In this document: positions 33,794-41,198 of the stretch, in pieces | How positions within the stretch are numbered: position 1 is the stretch's first letter | Layout of the letters: each line of letters opens with the position of its first letter | Assembly (NCBI GenBank): GCA_003222135.1 | Contig: QHUM01000051.1 | Span: forward strand, 1 to 50,565 | Length of the DNA stretch: 50,565 nucleotides | From: Gemmatimonadota bacterium | GTDB lineage: Bacteria > Gemmatimonadota > Gemmatimonadetes > Gemmatimonadales > GWC2-71-9 | Direction: 5' to 3' | The notes under the pieces: generated by a model | What the model saw: the letters and a program-made list of their open reading frames with translations, nothing else | Database searches by the model: none | Told to the model about the DNA's origin: nothing | Translations under genes and position numbers: made by a program

Positions 33794-34779
33794 GGAGCCT
33801 CCCCGGCCAAGCGACGGTGTTCGCTGAGATAGCGGGCCCCCGAGTCGGGGGCGATGACCACGACCACCAGGTCGGTCGAAGGCGGTCCAAGGCGGTCGCG
33901 AGCGGTCAGCACCCGCTGCGCCGCGACCAGCGCGGCGCCGGTGGACCATCCCACCAACAGCCCCGCCTCCCTAGCCAATCGCCGCACGGCGCCCTCCGCG
34001 TCCTCGGTGGAGACGAACTCGGTCCGATCGGCCAGGTCGGGATCGTAGATCCCGGGAACGATCGCCGTGTCCAGATGCTTGAGTCCCTCGAGTCCGTGGA
34101 ACGGCCCGTCGGGCTGCACGGCCACGACCTGGATCCCGGGGTTCAACTCCTTGAGACGACGACCGGTTCCCACGAGCGTTCCCGTTGTCCCGAGCCCGGC
34201 GACCAGGTGCGTGATCCGCCTCCCCGTCTGGCGCCACAGCTCCTCCGCGGTCGTCAGATAATGGGCCCGCGGGTTGGCCGGGTGGCTGTACTGATCGGCA
34301 TACCAGAATCTGTCGGGTCGCTCGGCGACGAGCCGGCGCGCTTCTCGGATCGCGCCGTCCGAGCCCTCGAGCGGATCGGTGAGCACCACGTCCGCGCCAT
34401 AGGCATCGAGCAGCACCTGACGCTCCGCGCTCGCATTCCGCGGGACACACACGGTGACGCCGATGCCGGCCGCCGCGCCGAGCATCGCGTAGGCGATCGC
34501 CGTATTGCCGCTCGACGCGTCGAGCAGCCGCTTGCCCGGCAGTTCGCCCCGGGCGATGCCGTCTCGCAGGATGAACACGGCCGCCCGATCCTTGACGGAG
34601 CCGCCGGGGTTGAGCCACTCGGCCTTGAGAAAGATGGGCGCTCCGGAGCGGTCGAGGGCGGTCGAGGGCGGGAGAGGGATCAGTGGCGTGTTGCCTACCA
34701 ACCCCCACAGCGCGGGCTCGCGGCCTGCCTCGACCGCCTTCGACCGCCTTCGACCGCCCTCGACCGCTGCCGTCTTCAC
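33790..34779 (-). CDS. cysM: Cysteine synthase, CysM (O-phosphoserine/CysO-dependent type)
   Basis: 329 aa fold-type II PLP enzyme. PLP Lys in WLNPGGSVKDRAA, phosphate loop and Asn in ASSGNTAIAYAM, and GLGTTGTLVGTGRRL. The segment FHGLEGLKHLDTAIVPGIYDPDLAD resembles mycobacterial CysM rather than CysK. With Mec and the carrier fusion it should use thiocarboxylated carrier as sulfur donor and probably O-phosphoserine as acceptor (inferred). The N-terminal ~20 residues (RRRSKAVEAGRE) and two loops are encoded by a 10-bp-period DNA repeat. 4-bp overlaps with both neighbours. Confidence 0.9.
   Translation of the reverse strand: MKTAAVEGGRRRSKAVEAGREPALWGLVGNTPLIPLPPSTALDRSGAPIFLKAEWLNPGGSVKDRAAVFILRDGIARGELPGKRLLDASSGNTAIAYAMLGAAAGIGVTVCVPRNASAERQVLLDAYGADVVLTDPLEGSDGAIREARRLVAERPDRFWYADQYSHPANPRAHYLTTAEELWRQTGRRITHLVAGLGTTGTLVGTGRRLKELNPGIQVVAVQPDGPFHGLEGLKHLDTAIVPGIYDPDLADRTEFVSTEDAEGAVRRLAREAGLLVGWSTGAALVAAQRVLTARDRLGPPSTDLVVVVIAPDSGARYLSEHRRLAGEAP
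33871..33910. repeat. 10-bp-period repeat inside cysM (copy 1)
   Basis: GTCGGTCGAA, GGCGGTCCAA, GGCGGTCGCG and AGCGGTCAGC in tandem: four degenerate units of core CGGTC. It encodes the surface-loop segment around DRLGPPSTD near the cysM C-terminus. Confidence 0.7.
34649..34673. repeat. 10-bp-period repeat inside cysM (copy 2)
   Basis: Two and a half units of GCGGTCGAGG in the segment encoding PLPPSTALDRSG, a variable loop between two conserved elements of the enzyme. Confidence 0.65.
34731..34770. repeat. 10-bp-period repeat at the cysM 5' end (copy 3, inverted)
   Basis: CGACCGCCTT, CGACCGCCTT, CGACCGCCCT and CGACCGCTGC in tandem, the reverse complement of the other copies. It encodes the nonconserved N-terminal extension of CysM. 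Confidence 0.75.
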
Positions 34780-35627
34780 TCCGCTCCCTTCGCGATCGGC
34801 GCCCCGACGAGGTTACCCCACTCGGTCCACGAGCCGTCGTAGTTCTTCACCTTCTTGACGCCGAGCAAGTACTTGAGCGCGAACCAGGTGTGGCTCGACC
34901 GTTCGCCGATGCGGCAGTAGGCGATGATTTCGCTCGCCCCGTCGATGACCTTGGCGCCCTTGTACAGCTGCCGCAGCTCGTCATACGACTTGAAGGTCCC
35001 GTCCGGGCCCACGGCCTGACTCCACGGGACGTTCTTCGCGCCAGGGATGTGACCCGCCCGCTGCGCCGTCTCCGTCATCCCGGGCGGCGCGATGATCTCG
35101 CCGACGAATTCCGGCTTCGACCGCACGTCCACCAGCCCGACCTTCTTGGCCTTCAGTGCCTTCTCCACTTCGGGACGCCGGGCGCGGAGCGTCGCGTTCA
35201 GCTTCGTCGGAACCGGATACGTCGTGGGGCGGATGCTCGGGCGATCGCTGACCAGCGACCGGCCCTCGGACACCCACTTCGCCCGCCCGCCGTTCATCAG
35301 CTTCGCGTTCGTGTGGCCGTACAATTGCAGCAGCCAGAACGCGAACGCGGCGAACCAGTTGTTGTTGTCGCCGTACAGAATCACCGTGGTCTTGGGCGTC
35401 ACTCCCGCCTCCGAGAGCAACGCGGCAAACGCTTTCTTGTCCGGGATGTCACGTCGGATCCCGTCGTTCAGCTGCGACTGCCAGTTCCAGCCGACCGCGC
35501 CCCGAATGTGTCCCGAGTCGTAGGCGGTCGTGTCCACGTCGACTTCGATCAACCGTAGCCCGGCATCGTTCAGATGCTGCGCCACCCACTCGGTGGAGAC
35601 CAGGGCTTCGGGGTGAGCGTATCCCAC
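34776..35627 (-). CDS. Thiosulfate sulfurtransferase (two-domain rhodanese)
   Basis: 283 aa with two rhodanese domains. The active-site loop IAYCRIGERSSHTWFALKYLLG and the end YDGSWTEWGNLVG closely follow mycobacterial CysA2/SseA-type enzymes. It transfers sulfane sulfur from thiosulfate, here probably to the rhodanese/E1 fusion two genes downstream. The frame opens at TTG 35639, but GGAGG overlaps that codon and lies 5 bases before GTG 35627, so I start at GTG (MGYAHPEALVST). First structural gene of the sulfur operon, directly after the Rrf2 operator-like palindrome. Confidence 0.93.
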   Translation of the reverse strand: MGYAHPEALVSTEWVAQHLNDAGLRLIEVDVDTTAYDSGHIRGAVGWNWQSQLNDGIRRDIPDKKAFAALLSEAGVTPKTTVILYGDNNNWFAAFAFWLLQLYGHTNAKLMNGGRAKWVSEGRSLVSDRPSIRPTTYPVPTKLNATLRARRPEVEKALKAKKVGLVDVRSKPEFVGEIIAPPGMTETAQRAGHIPGAKNVPWSQAVGPDGTFKSYDELRQLYKGAKVIDGASEIIAYCRIGERSSHTWFALKYLLGVKKVKNYDGSWTEWGNLVGAPIAKGAE

Positions 35628-35645
35628 AACGACCTCCAATCGGTT

Positions 35646-35670
35646 AAACCCGACAGGTCGAGTCGGGTTT
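35646..35670. promoter_or_regulatory. Putative Rrf2 (IscR-type) operator
   Basis: A perfect 9-bp inverted repeat, AAACCCGAC and GTCGGGTTT, separated by 7 bp (AGGTCGA), 18 bp upstream of the sulfurtransferase start. The inner pattern ACCCGACA-N5-AGTCGGGT resembles the type 1 IscR site as I remember it, with one mismatch. On the minus strand a TTGACA box (35673-35678) sits just upstream, so a bound regulator would cover the promoter. Confidence 0.65.
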
Positions 35671-35701
35671 CATGTCAAAAAAAACAATTGGGATGGCGGG
35701 A

Positions 35702-36154
35702 CTAGTTCCCGGCCAGGACCCCGGCGATTTGGTACAGCTCATGCTCGTCGTGCATCAGGTCCGCGAGCGAAACGCTGGCGAGCAGGTCGTTGATGCGCTG
35801 CTCCAGCATTCGCCACACCGGCCGGATGCTACACGACGCGTCCGGACTACATCGCTGGGGATCGACCGGGTGAAGATCGCAATTGACTTCGAAGGTGACG
35901 TGCTCCGAGGCCTCGATCACGTCTTTTACGGTAATGGCCTGCGGATCACGCGCGAGGTGGTAGCCGCCCTTGGCGCCCCGCACGGATTCGACCAACCCGG
36001 CGCGTCGCAGGCGCAGCAAGATCTGCTCGACGTAATCGTGGGGAAGCCGCTCTTGCTCAGCGAGCTCGCGCGCCGCCACGGGCCCCTGCCCCGCCCGCTT
36101 CGCGAGATTCAGGGACACCAGCAAGCCATACTCGGCCCAGGTGGTGACGCGCAT
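35702..36154 (-). CDS. Rrf2-family transcriptional regulator with three cysteines
   Basis: 150 aa starting MRVTTWAEYGLLVSLNLAKR. Winged-helix HTH of Rrf2 (DYVEQILLRLRRAGLVESVRGAKGGYHLAR), then the cluster region NCDLHPVDPQRC and SPDASC: C-x9-C-x5-C. IscR has C-x5-C-x5-C, so this is an Fe-S-type Rrf2 with an altered first spacing. It is followed by the palindrome and the sulfur operon, which it likely controls in response to Fe-S or cysteine status. The 12-codon upstream extension was rejected: ATG 36154 starts the domain and lies 6 bp after a -10 box. Confidence 0.9.
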   Translation of the reverse strand: MRVTTWAEYGLLVSLNLAKRAGQGPVAARELAEQERLPHDYVEQILLRLRRAGLVESVRGAKGGYHLARDPQAITVKDVIEASEHVTFEVNCDLHPVDPQRCSPDASCSIRPVWRMLEQRINDLLASVSLADLMHDEHELYQIAGVLAGN

Positions 36155-36160
36155 GGGGAT

Positions 36161-36190
36161 AATATAGGGCCGTCGCCCCGTACAACCCAA
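36161..36190 (-). promoter_or_regulatory. Promoter of the Rrf2 gene, apparently leaderless
   Basis: -10 TATATT ends 6 bp before ATG 36154. A weak -35 TTGGGT lies 18 bp further up. The transcription start would fall on or next to the A of ATG, and the six bases between contain no ribosome-binding site. Confidence 0.6.
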
Positions 36191-36237
36191 CCCCAGCCCG
36201 CGGGGAGGGGACAGTACTCGAGGGGCAGCTGGCCGCC

Positions 36238-37275
36238 TTACCGCCTCCTACCGCCCAGTCTGGGGCTCAAACTCACGCCCACTTGCACCCCGAACACGTT
36301 CTCCCCCGAGTTCCGCTTGAGCCACACGAGCCGGGAGTTGACGTTCCACATGACGCGGCCGCTGGAGATGTCACAGCCGATCCCACCATGCACGCCCTGC
36401 GCGACGCCGCGGTCGTTTCCCGCAGAGTACACGCCGGCCAGCAGGACACCGACTTCGCCGTAGAGGCGACCCCACGGCGGGCGGACCGACGCCTCGTACC
36501 CGGGGGCGAAGAGGACGGCGTTGGGCTCGCAGCGGGGAGGCGCGCAGTTGCTCGTTTCCTTGAGTGGCGCGAAGTCGATCTGCAGACCCACCGTACCCGC
36601 CTTCTTGGTATCGCGGCGGAACCTCACGCCGACGAACGGCGCTCGGGCCCGCAACGACCCGGAGATCGGGAGGAAGACGCTCGCCGCGGGTCCCAAGGTC
36701 CCTTCCAGGAACTCACCCGTGTGCCGGCCGCCGAGCGCGACCGACGCGTTGAGCCGGGCTTCGAGCGCCTGGATCTGGCTGCCCGGCACCTGCAAGAACC
36801 GCCCTTCGAGCGTCGCGACGGCGCTGCCGCCGAGGTTGAGACGCACACCGAGCCCGAATGCCAACGCGATCTGACTCGACGTCGAGACGGTGTCCTGGCA
36901 CAACAACAGGGGGCACTGCGTCGCTGGCGCGGATTCGGTGACACGCGCGAGCCCGAGCTCAGTCGTGGCGAACGGCGCCACACCGCGGGCACCGATGGGA
37001 TAGTAGTACGAGTCCAGCCCGAACAGCGTCAGGCGTCGCAGGCTGCCGTCCGTGGAGAGATCGTGGTACCGAGACACGGTCAAGCCGGTCTCGCCCTCGT
37101 CCCCCGTGATCAGCGCCGCGGAGGCGCCGAACGACGAGAACCTGTGGGCGTTGCCCGAGAGGTCCTCGAGCGTAATCGACGAATAGGTGGGGCCGACGCG
37201 GAACCGCCGCTGCCCCTGTCCGGGCGCCGCGGCGACGAGCGAAACGGCCGTGACGCCCAGGATGGCTTTGTACAT
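36238..37275 (-). CDS. Outer-membrane beta-barrel-like protein, unknown function
   Basis: 345 aa. MYKAILGVTAVSLVAAAPGQGQ is a signal peptide. The rest alternates short amphipathic strands with Gly/Ser turns (RRFRVGPTYSSITLEDLSG, PFATTELGLARV, IALAFGLGVRLNLGG, RLYGEVGVLLAGVYSA, GVQVGVSLSPRLGG). Two Cys pairs (CPLLLC and CAPPRC) could form disulfides. No specific transporter or enzyme family is recognised. Confidence 0.7.
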   Translation of the reverse strand: MYKAILGVTAVSLVAAAPGQGQRRFRVGPTYSSITLEDLSGNAHRFSSFGASAALITGDEGETGLTVSRYHDLSTDGSLRRLTLFGLDSYYYPIGARGVAPFATTELGLARVTESAPATQCPLLLCQDTVSTSSQIALAFGLGVRLNLGGSAVATLEGRFLQVPGSQIQALEARLNASVALGGRHTGEFLEGTLGPAASVFLPISGSLRARAPFVGVRFRRDTKKAGTVGLQIDFAPLKETSNCAPPRCEPNAVLFAPGYEASVRPPWGRLYGEVGVLLAGVYSAGNDRGVAQGVHGGIGCDISSGRVMWNVNSRLVWLKRNSGENVFGVQVGVSLSPRLGGRRR

Positions 37276-37345
37276 GGAGGAACGTGTAGCTGCGACGGGG
37301 GGTCGGACGCGGTGACTGGAATCACGACCCCACGCGTGACGGCGC

Positions 37346-37768
37346 TTACTTCACGAGCAGTCCGACGATGAGCCCCGCGACATTCATGCGGACGAGCCAC
37401 GACCAGAAGGTCGCCTTCAGCAGCGGTCGAACTTTGTCATACCACACTCCGCTTCCGAGGGTCGACAGCGCGATCGTTGAGAGCCAGAGCAGCGTCGCGA
37501 ACTCCATCCCCGCCAGCGGGCCGCCGCCCTGCACCCACAGCCCGCCCTTGAGACGTTGATACCCGCACGCGAGCAGGAGACCGAAGACGAGCGCCAGCGC
37601 GGCCGATTTCAACATGGCCGGCACCATCATCTTCTTTTGTTCCTCCGGCGTGGGCGGCATGGTGCCGAACGCGCGCATTTCCGGACCGGTGAACACCTTC
37701 CCCCACATCACGTAGTCCGAAAAGAACGCGCCGACGGCTGCGATCAGCCCCGCGACGATCCAGTTCAT
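37346..37768 (-). CDS. Small four-helix membrane protein, DUF1761-like
   Basis: 140 aa. Four hydrophobic segments: NWIVAGLIAAVGAFFSDYVM, SAALALVFGLLLACGY, EFATLLWLSTIALST and FWSWLVRMNVAGLIVGLLV. Start, spacing and the GKVF segment after helix 1 resemble DUF1761 proteins. GGGAGAGGG lies 6-7 bases before the ATG. Function unknown. It lies 28 bp downstream of aspA's stop on the same strand. Confidence 0.75.
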   Translation of the reverse strand: MNWIVAGLIAAVGAFFSDYVMWGKVFTGPEMRAFGTMPPTPEEQKKMMVPAMLKSAALALVFGLLLACGYQRLKGGLWVQGGGPLAGMEFATLLWLSTIALSTLGSGVWYDKVRPLLKATFWSWLVRMNVAGLIVGLLVK

Positions 37769-37796
37769 AGAGTGCCCTCTCCCGAAAGAGTATGCG

Positions 37797-39206
37797 CTAC
37801 CGCTTGCGCCGCCCGGGTACGCCGATCTCGGTCATGGCGGCGAGATCCAGCACCTCCTCCAAGTCCTTGCCCTTGAGAATGCCCTGTTCTATCACCAGCT
37901 GGCGCACGGTGACGTTCTTCGCCACCGCTTCCTTGGCGAGCTTGGCCGCCTCCGCGTAGCCGATCTTCGGGGCCAATGCCGTGACCAGCGCCGGGCTACG
38001 CTCGAGCCAGTGCTCGCACTGCGCCGCGTCGGCCTCGATTCCCTCTACGCACCGCTCCGCGAATACGCGCGTGGCGTTGGTGAGAATCGCCATCGTGAAC
38101 AACAGATTGTGCGCGATCACGGGCATCATGACGTTCAGCTCGAGCTGCCCCGCCTCCGCCGCGGCCGCGATCGTGACGTCGTTGCCGAGCGTCTGATAGC
38201 ACACCATGTTGACCATCTCCGCGATCGACGGGTTCACCTTCCCCGGCATGATGCTCGAGCCGGGCTGCACCGCGGGCAGGACGATCTCCGCGAGCGCGGT
38301 CCGCGGTCCCGACGCCAGCAGCCGCACGTCGCTCGCGACTTTGCCGAGATCCATCGCGTAGGTCCGCAGGGCCCCCGAGAACGCCGCGGCGTCCCCCATC
38401 GACTGCATCAGCTGCACGCGGTCACGGCCTTCGCGCAGCTCGAGGCCGGTCAGCGCCACGAGGTGCTGCACCATCAGGCGCGGATACTCGGGTTCGGCGT
38501 TCAGCCCCGTCCCGACCGCAGTGCCGCCGATCCCGAGGTCGCGCAGCGCGTCGGCCGCCTGGGCGACCCGATCGCGGTTGCGCTCGATGGTGTGCCCGTA
38601 AGCCGTGAGCTCCTGACCGAGGCGGATCGGGGTCGCGTCCTGAAGGTGAGTGCGCCCGGACTTGAGGATGCGATCGAACGCCTTCCCCTTCGCGAGGAAC
38701 GCGCGCGCGAGCCGACTCAGCGCGTCGAGCAGGGCCGGCAGCTGCGCCAGGACGGCGAGCCGGATGGCGGTGGGGATCACGTCGTTGGTCGACTGCGCCA
38801 TGTTCACGTGATCGTTGGGATGCACCGGTTGGTAGACGCCGCGCTTGCTACCGAGTAACTCGTTGGCCCGATTGGCGAGGACCTCGTTACAGTTCATGTT
38901 GTGCGACGTCCCCGCTCCCGCCTGGTAGGGGTCCACGACGAACTGATCCGCGTGGGCGCCGCCGAGCACCTCGTCCGCCGCCCGAACGATGGCGTCGGCG
39001 AGCTTCGCGTCGAGACGCTTCGTTTCCCGGTGGGTGAGCGCGGCGGCTTTCTTTATCCAGATCGCGGCGTCGACGAATGGCTTGAGCGGGGCGAGGTGCG
39101 AGATCGGGAAGTTGCGGCGCGCGCGCTCGGTTTGGATCCCGTACAGCGCGTCTTCGGGAACCGGCAGCTCGCCCAGGGGATCACGCTCGATGCGGGTCGC
39201 GCTCAT
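37797..39206 (-). CDS. aspA: Aspartate ammonia-lyase
   Basis: 469 aa of the fumarase/aspartase superfamily. Signature GSSIMPGKVNPS; also YQAGAGTSHNMNCNEVLANRANELLG and HPNDHVNMAQSTNDVIPTA. The GAGT-S-HNMN pattern is closer to aspartase than to class II fumarase (GSGTQTNMN), so I call aspartase; fumarase remains possible. ATG 39206 begins the conserved N-terminus (RIERDPLGELPVPEDALYGIQT). Divergent from a cupin gene with 52 bp between. Confidence 0.88.
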   Translation of the reverse strand: MSATRIERDPLGELPVPEDALYGIQTERARRNFPISHLAPLKPFVDAAIWIKKAAALTHRETKRLDAKLADAIVRAADEVLGGAHADQFVVDPYQAGAGTSHNMNCNEVLANRANELLGSKRGVYQPVHPNDHVNMAQSTNDVIPTAIRLAVLAQLPALLDALSRLARAFLAKGKAFDRILKSGRTHLQDATPIRLGQELTAYGHTIERNRDRVAQAADALRDLGIGGTAVGTGLNAEPEYPRLMVQHLVALTGLELREGRDRVQLMQSMGDAAAFSGALRTYAMDLGKVASDVRLLASGPRTALAEIVLPAVQPGSSIMPGKVNPSIAEMVNMVCYQTLGNDVTIAAAAEAGQLELNVMMPVIAHNLLFTMAILTNATRVFAERCVEGIEADAAQCEHWLERSPALVTALAPKIGYAEAAKLAKEAVAKNVTVRQLVIEQGILKGKDLEEVLDLAAMTEIGVPGRRKR

Positions 39207-39258
39207 CGCCTCCGTCCGTTCGGACACCACGCCGTTGGTCGCCAACCAGGAATCGCCC

Positions 39259-39591
39259 ATGGCCACCCAGGACCTTATCCAGCACGTGCCGGCGCGCGCG
39301 GCCTTCACGTCGGCCAAGATGACGAAGGTCGACTGCTTCCGCTCCGACCGGCTGCTCGTCGGCCTCAACTGTTTCGAGCCGGGCCAGGAGCAGCGGGTCC
39401 ACGCGCACGACGGGACCGACAAATTCTATTTCGTTGTCACGGGAAAGGCGAGCTTCGTGATCGGTGACCGGTCGGTCGAGGCAGGAGCCGGCGACCTGAT
39501 TCTGGCGCCGGCAGGCGTGCCGCACGGAGTCGAGCGGGCGCTCGAGCGAACGGTGGTGCTCGTCGCCATGGCGCCTGCGCCCGGCAGCTAG
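39259..39591 (+). CDS. Small cupin-domain protein
   Basis: 110 aa single cupin. CFEPGQEQRVHAHDGTDKFYFVVTGKA is motif 1 with two His and LILAPAGVPHGV is motif 2 with His. AGGA lies ~9 bases before ATG 39259. Probably metal-binding; substrate unknown. Its stop is 1 bp from the convergent AhpD-like gene, and a small inverted repeat (GTCCG-TT-CGGAC, 39214-39225) lies in the divergent region with aspA. Confidence 0.85.
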   Translation: MATQDLIQHVPARAAFTSAKMTKVDCFRSDRLLVGLNCFEPGQEQRVHAHDGTDKFYFVVTGKASFVIGDRSVEAGAGDLILAPAGVPHGVERALERTVVLVAMAPAPGS

Positions 39592-39592
39592 G

Positions 39593-40135
39593 TCACCTGG
39601 TGGGTTCGACCCTGAGACTGTCGTTGAACCGATTGAAGTACTCGGTCATCCCGATGACGAGGGTGATCTCCACGATCTGCCCCTCGTCCCACGCCGCCCT
39701 GAGCCGCCCGTACAGTTCGTCCGAGACCTCGTGGCCGGAGCGGTGCAACACGTCCGCATACTCGAGCGCCGCGCGCCACCCGGTCTCGAGCCGCTCGATG
39801 GGCGCGCGCACCCCGCGGTCCTGGATCGCGTCGACCAGCGCGTCACTCGCTCCCTTTTGCCTTGCCAAGGCAGTGTGGGAATTGAGTCAATAGCGGCAGC
39901 GGTTCAGGTGCGAGATGCGCACCCACAGGAGCTCCTTCAAGAGCGGCGGCACCGTGCCTTCGTTCATCACGGTGCGGAAGTGCGCGATCAGCGTGCGGAG
40001 GTGGGCGGGCCGGAGCGCCACCGTCCGGAACATGTTCGGAATGTTGCCGCGCTCCTGCAGGTAGGTCTCGAAGATCGGCCGGACCTCCGCAGGCGCTTCG
40101 TCCGGTGTGAGCGGCTTGATGCGTGGATCGGCCAT
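39593..40135 (-). CDS. AhpD-like carboxymuconolactone decarboxylase-family protein with in-frame UGA at the CxxC site (candidate selenoprotein, C80-R-Y-U83)
   Basis: Read through the TGA at 39887-39889, the frame gives 180 aa with no other interruption. The first part, MADPRIKPLTPDEAPAEVRP to LLWVRISHLNRCRY, is a typical AhpD/CMD N-terminal half. The part after UGA, LNSHTALARQKGASDALVDA, is the expected continuation. Family members have CxxC-x3-H here; UGA replaces the second Cys (C80-R-Y-U83, H87). A stem-loop starts 15 nt downstream. Such proteins are thiol-disulfide adaptors or peroxidases; in M. tuberculosis AhpD passes electrons from lipoamide to AhpC. Read as two genes, neither half would be functional. 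Alternatives: point nonsense or sequence error. Last gene of the pdh run, 5 bp after the LPG-synthase-like gene. Confidence 0.8.
39858..39872 (-). promoter_or_regulatory. Putative bacterial SECIS element of the AhpD-like gene
   Basis: TGCCTT-GGC-AAGGCA forms a perfect 6-bp stem with a GGC loop on the minus strand. The loop begins 21 nt after the UGA at 39887-39889. Stem size, loop with leading G and distance all fit bacterial SECIS elements. Confidence 0.65.
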
Positions 40136-40140
40136 ACGCG

Positions 40141-41061
40141 TCACTCCCTGAGGCGTTTCCGCACCCGCCGAGGGTGTCTCGGCGTCACTGGTGGGGTGCT
40201 GCGACTCTTTCCCCACCCGATCTTGAACAGTTCCACGGCGGCGCGATAGCCAAGCTGGCGCACCAGCACGGCCACACCGAGCGCGGTCAGCAGCAGCGCG
40301 GTATAGAAACGCCACCACAAGAGTATTCGCACCTGTGCCGCCCCGAAATCGCCGGCGAACCCCTGGAGGAACGCGACCTCGAGCCCCCCACCCCCCGACG
40401 GGAGCGGCACGACGAGCGGCGCATGGATCAGCGCCAGCGCGCCGAAGAACATCTGGTTGAGCGGCGGCCGGCCCGGCATCCCCCAGGCGAGCGCGGGCAA
40501 GATGAGTGCGCGCGCCGCCACGCTCACCACGGTGAGCAGCGCTCCGGCACCGAGCGCCCAGCGCGGGGCGCGTCGGACATGCGCCAACGCCACGCGCCAT
40601 TGCCGCCGCACGCGATGCCGGACCATCCCCGACCGTACCAGGCGCTGCAGCAGGTACACCCCCAGCAGCACCACCAGGGCGATGATCTCGATCGTGACGA
40701 GCTCACCCGCGCGGTGGCGGCGCAGCCAGACGCCCGCCGCGTCGCGCCAATCGGGCACGTAGTACACGAACAGCGCCGCGAAGGCGGCCAGGAACACCGG
40801 CCACTCGCACGCGACCTCGACGCCGATCGCCACCAGCCCGGTCACCGGACGCAACCCGGCTTCGGTGAGCCCGAGGAAACGAGCCGGCTCTCCACCGAGC
40901 CGATTGGGCGTCAGCTGCGAGGCGGCTTCGCCGTACAGGTTGAGGCGGAACGCGTCACCGAACGACAGACGGGCGCCCGCCGTCCACGTGGCGAGCTGGA
41001 TGCGCCAGGCGCGGACCAGACAGTCGATCGCGAGCAACGCGAGCGCCAGGAGGTGACCCAT
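40141..41061 (-). CDS. Integral membrane protein, LPG-synthase transmembrane-region (UPF0104) family
   Basis: 306 aa with about six hydrophobic helices. Family patterns: LNLYGEAASQLTPNRLGGEPARF near the start and IHAPLVVPLPSGGGGLEVAFLQGFAG near the end, as in the flippase-like half of lysylphosphatidylglycerol synthases and related proteins. The tail is strongly basic (RHPRRVRKRLRE). Substrate unknown; lipid transport is suggested by family. It lies in the middle of the pdh-redox run. Confidence 0.85.
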   Translation of the reverse strand: MGHLLALALLAIDCLVRAWRIQLATWTAGARLSFGDAFRLNLYGEAASQLTPNRLGGEPARFLGLTEAGLRPVTGLVAIGVEVACEWPVFLAAFAALFVYYVPDWRDAAGVWLRRHRAGELVTIEIIALVVLLGVYLLQRLVRSGMVRHRVRRQWRVALAHVRRAPRWALGAGALLTVVSVAARALILPALAWGMPGRPPLNQMFFGALALIHAPLVVPLPSGGGGLEVAFLQGFAGDFGAAQVRILLWWRFYTALLLTALGVAVLVRQLGYRAAVELFKIGWGKSRSTPPVTPRHPRRVRKRLRE

Positions 41062-41066
41062 CCCGC

Positions 41067-41198
41067 TCAGTCGGAGCAGTCACCCAGGGGATAAACGTAG
41101 CCGCAGTTGGGACAGGGGTTCTTGCAGCCCCACGGCTTAGGCCGGACCTCCGCTCCGCAGCGCAGGCACGCCGGCCGCTCAGCCGAGACGGTCGGCAC
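41067..41198 (-). CDS. Small zinc-ribbon protein
   Basis: 43 aa with a GTG start at 41198, overlapping the end of the metallo-beta-lactamase gene by 20 bp. It contains CLRCG, then KPWGCKNPCPNCGYVYPLGD, then a last Cys: six cysteines in 43 residues, clearly metal-binding. I recognise the C-terminal pattern as recurring in small bacterial zinc ribbons but know no function. It lies 5 bp before the membrane-protein gene. Confidence 0.75.
   Translation of the reverse strand: MPTVSAERPACLRCGAEVRPKPWGCKNPCPNCGYVYPLGDCSD

Noticed and set aside
33871..34770. Tandem 10-bp repeats considered as a CRISPR array
   Set aside because: Units are 10 bp with no spacers, lie inside coding sequence and have no cas genes nearby.
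34776..35639. TTG at 35639 as the sulfurtransferase start
   Set aside because: The GGAGG ribosome site overlaps that TTG. GTG 35627 sits at the correct 5-base spacing.
39887..40600. A 237-codon frame ending at the AhpD-like UGA, read as a normal stop after a long N-terminal extension
   Set aside because: Its first ~155 codons are the shadow of the membrane-protein gene. The family protein starts at ATG 40135, and stopping at UGA would cut the domain in the middle of its active site.
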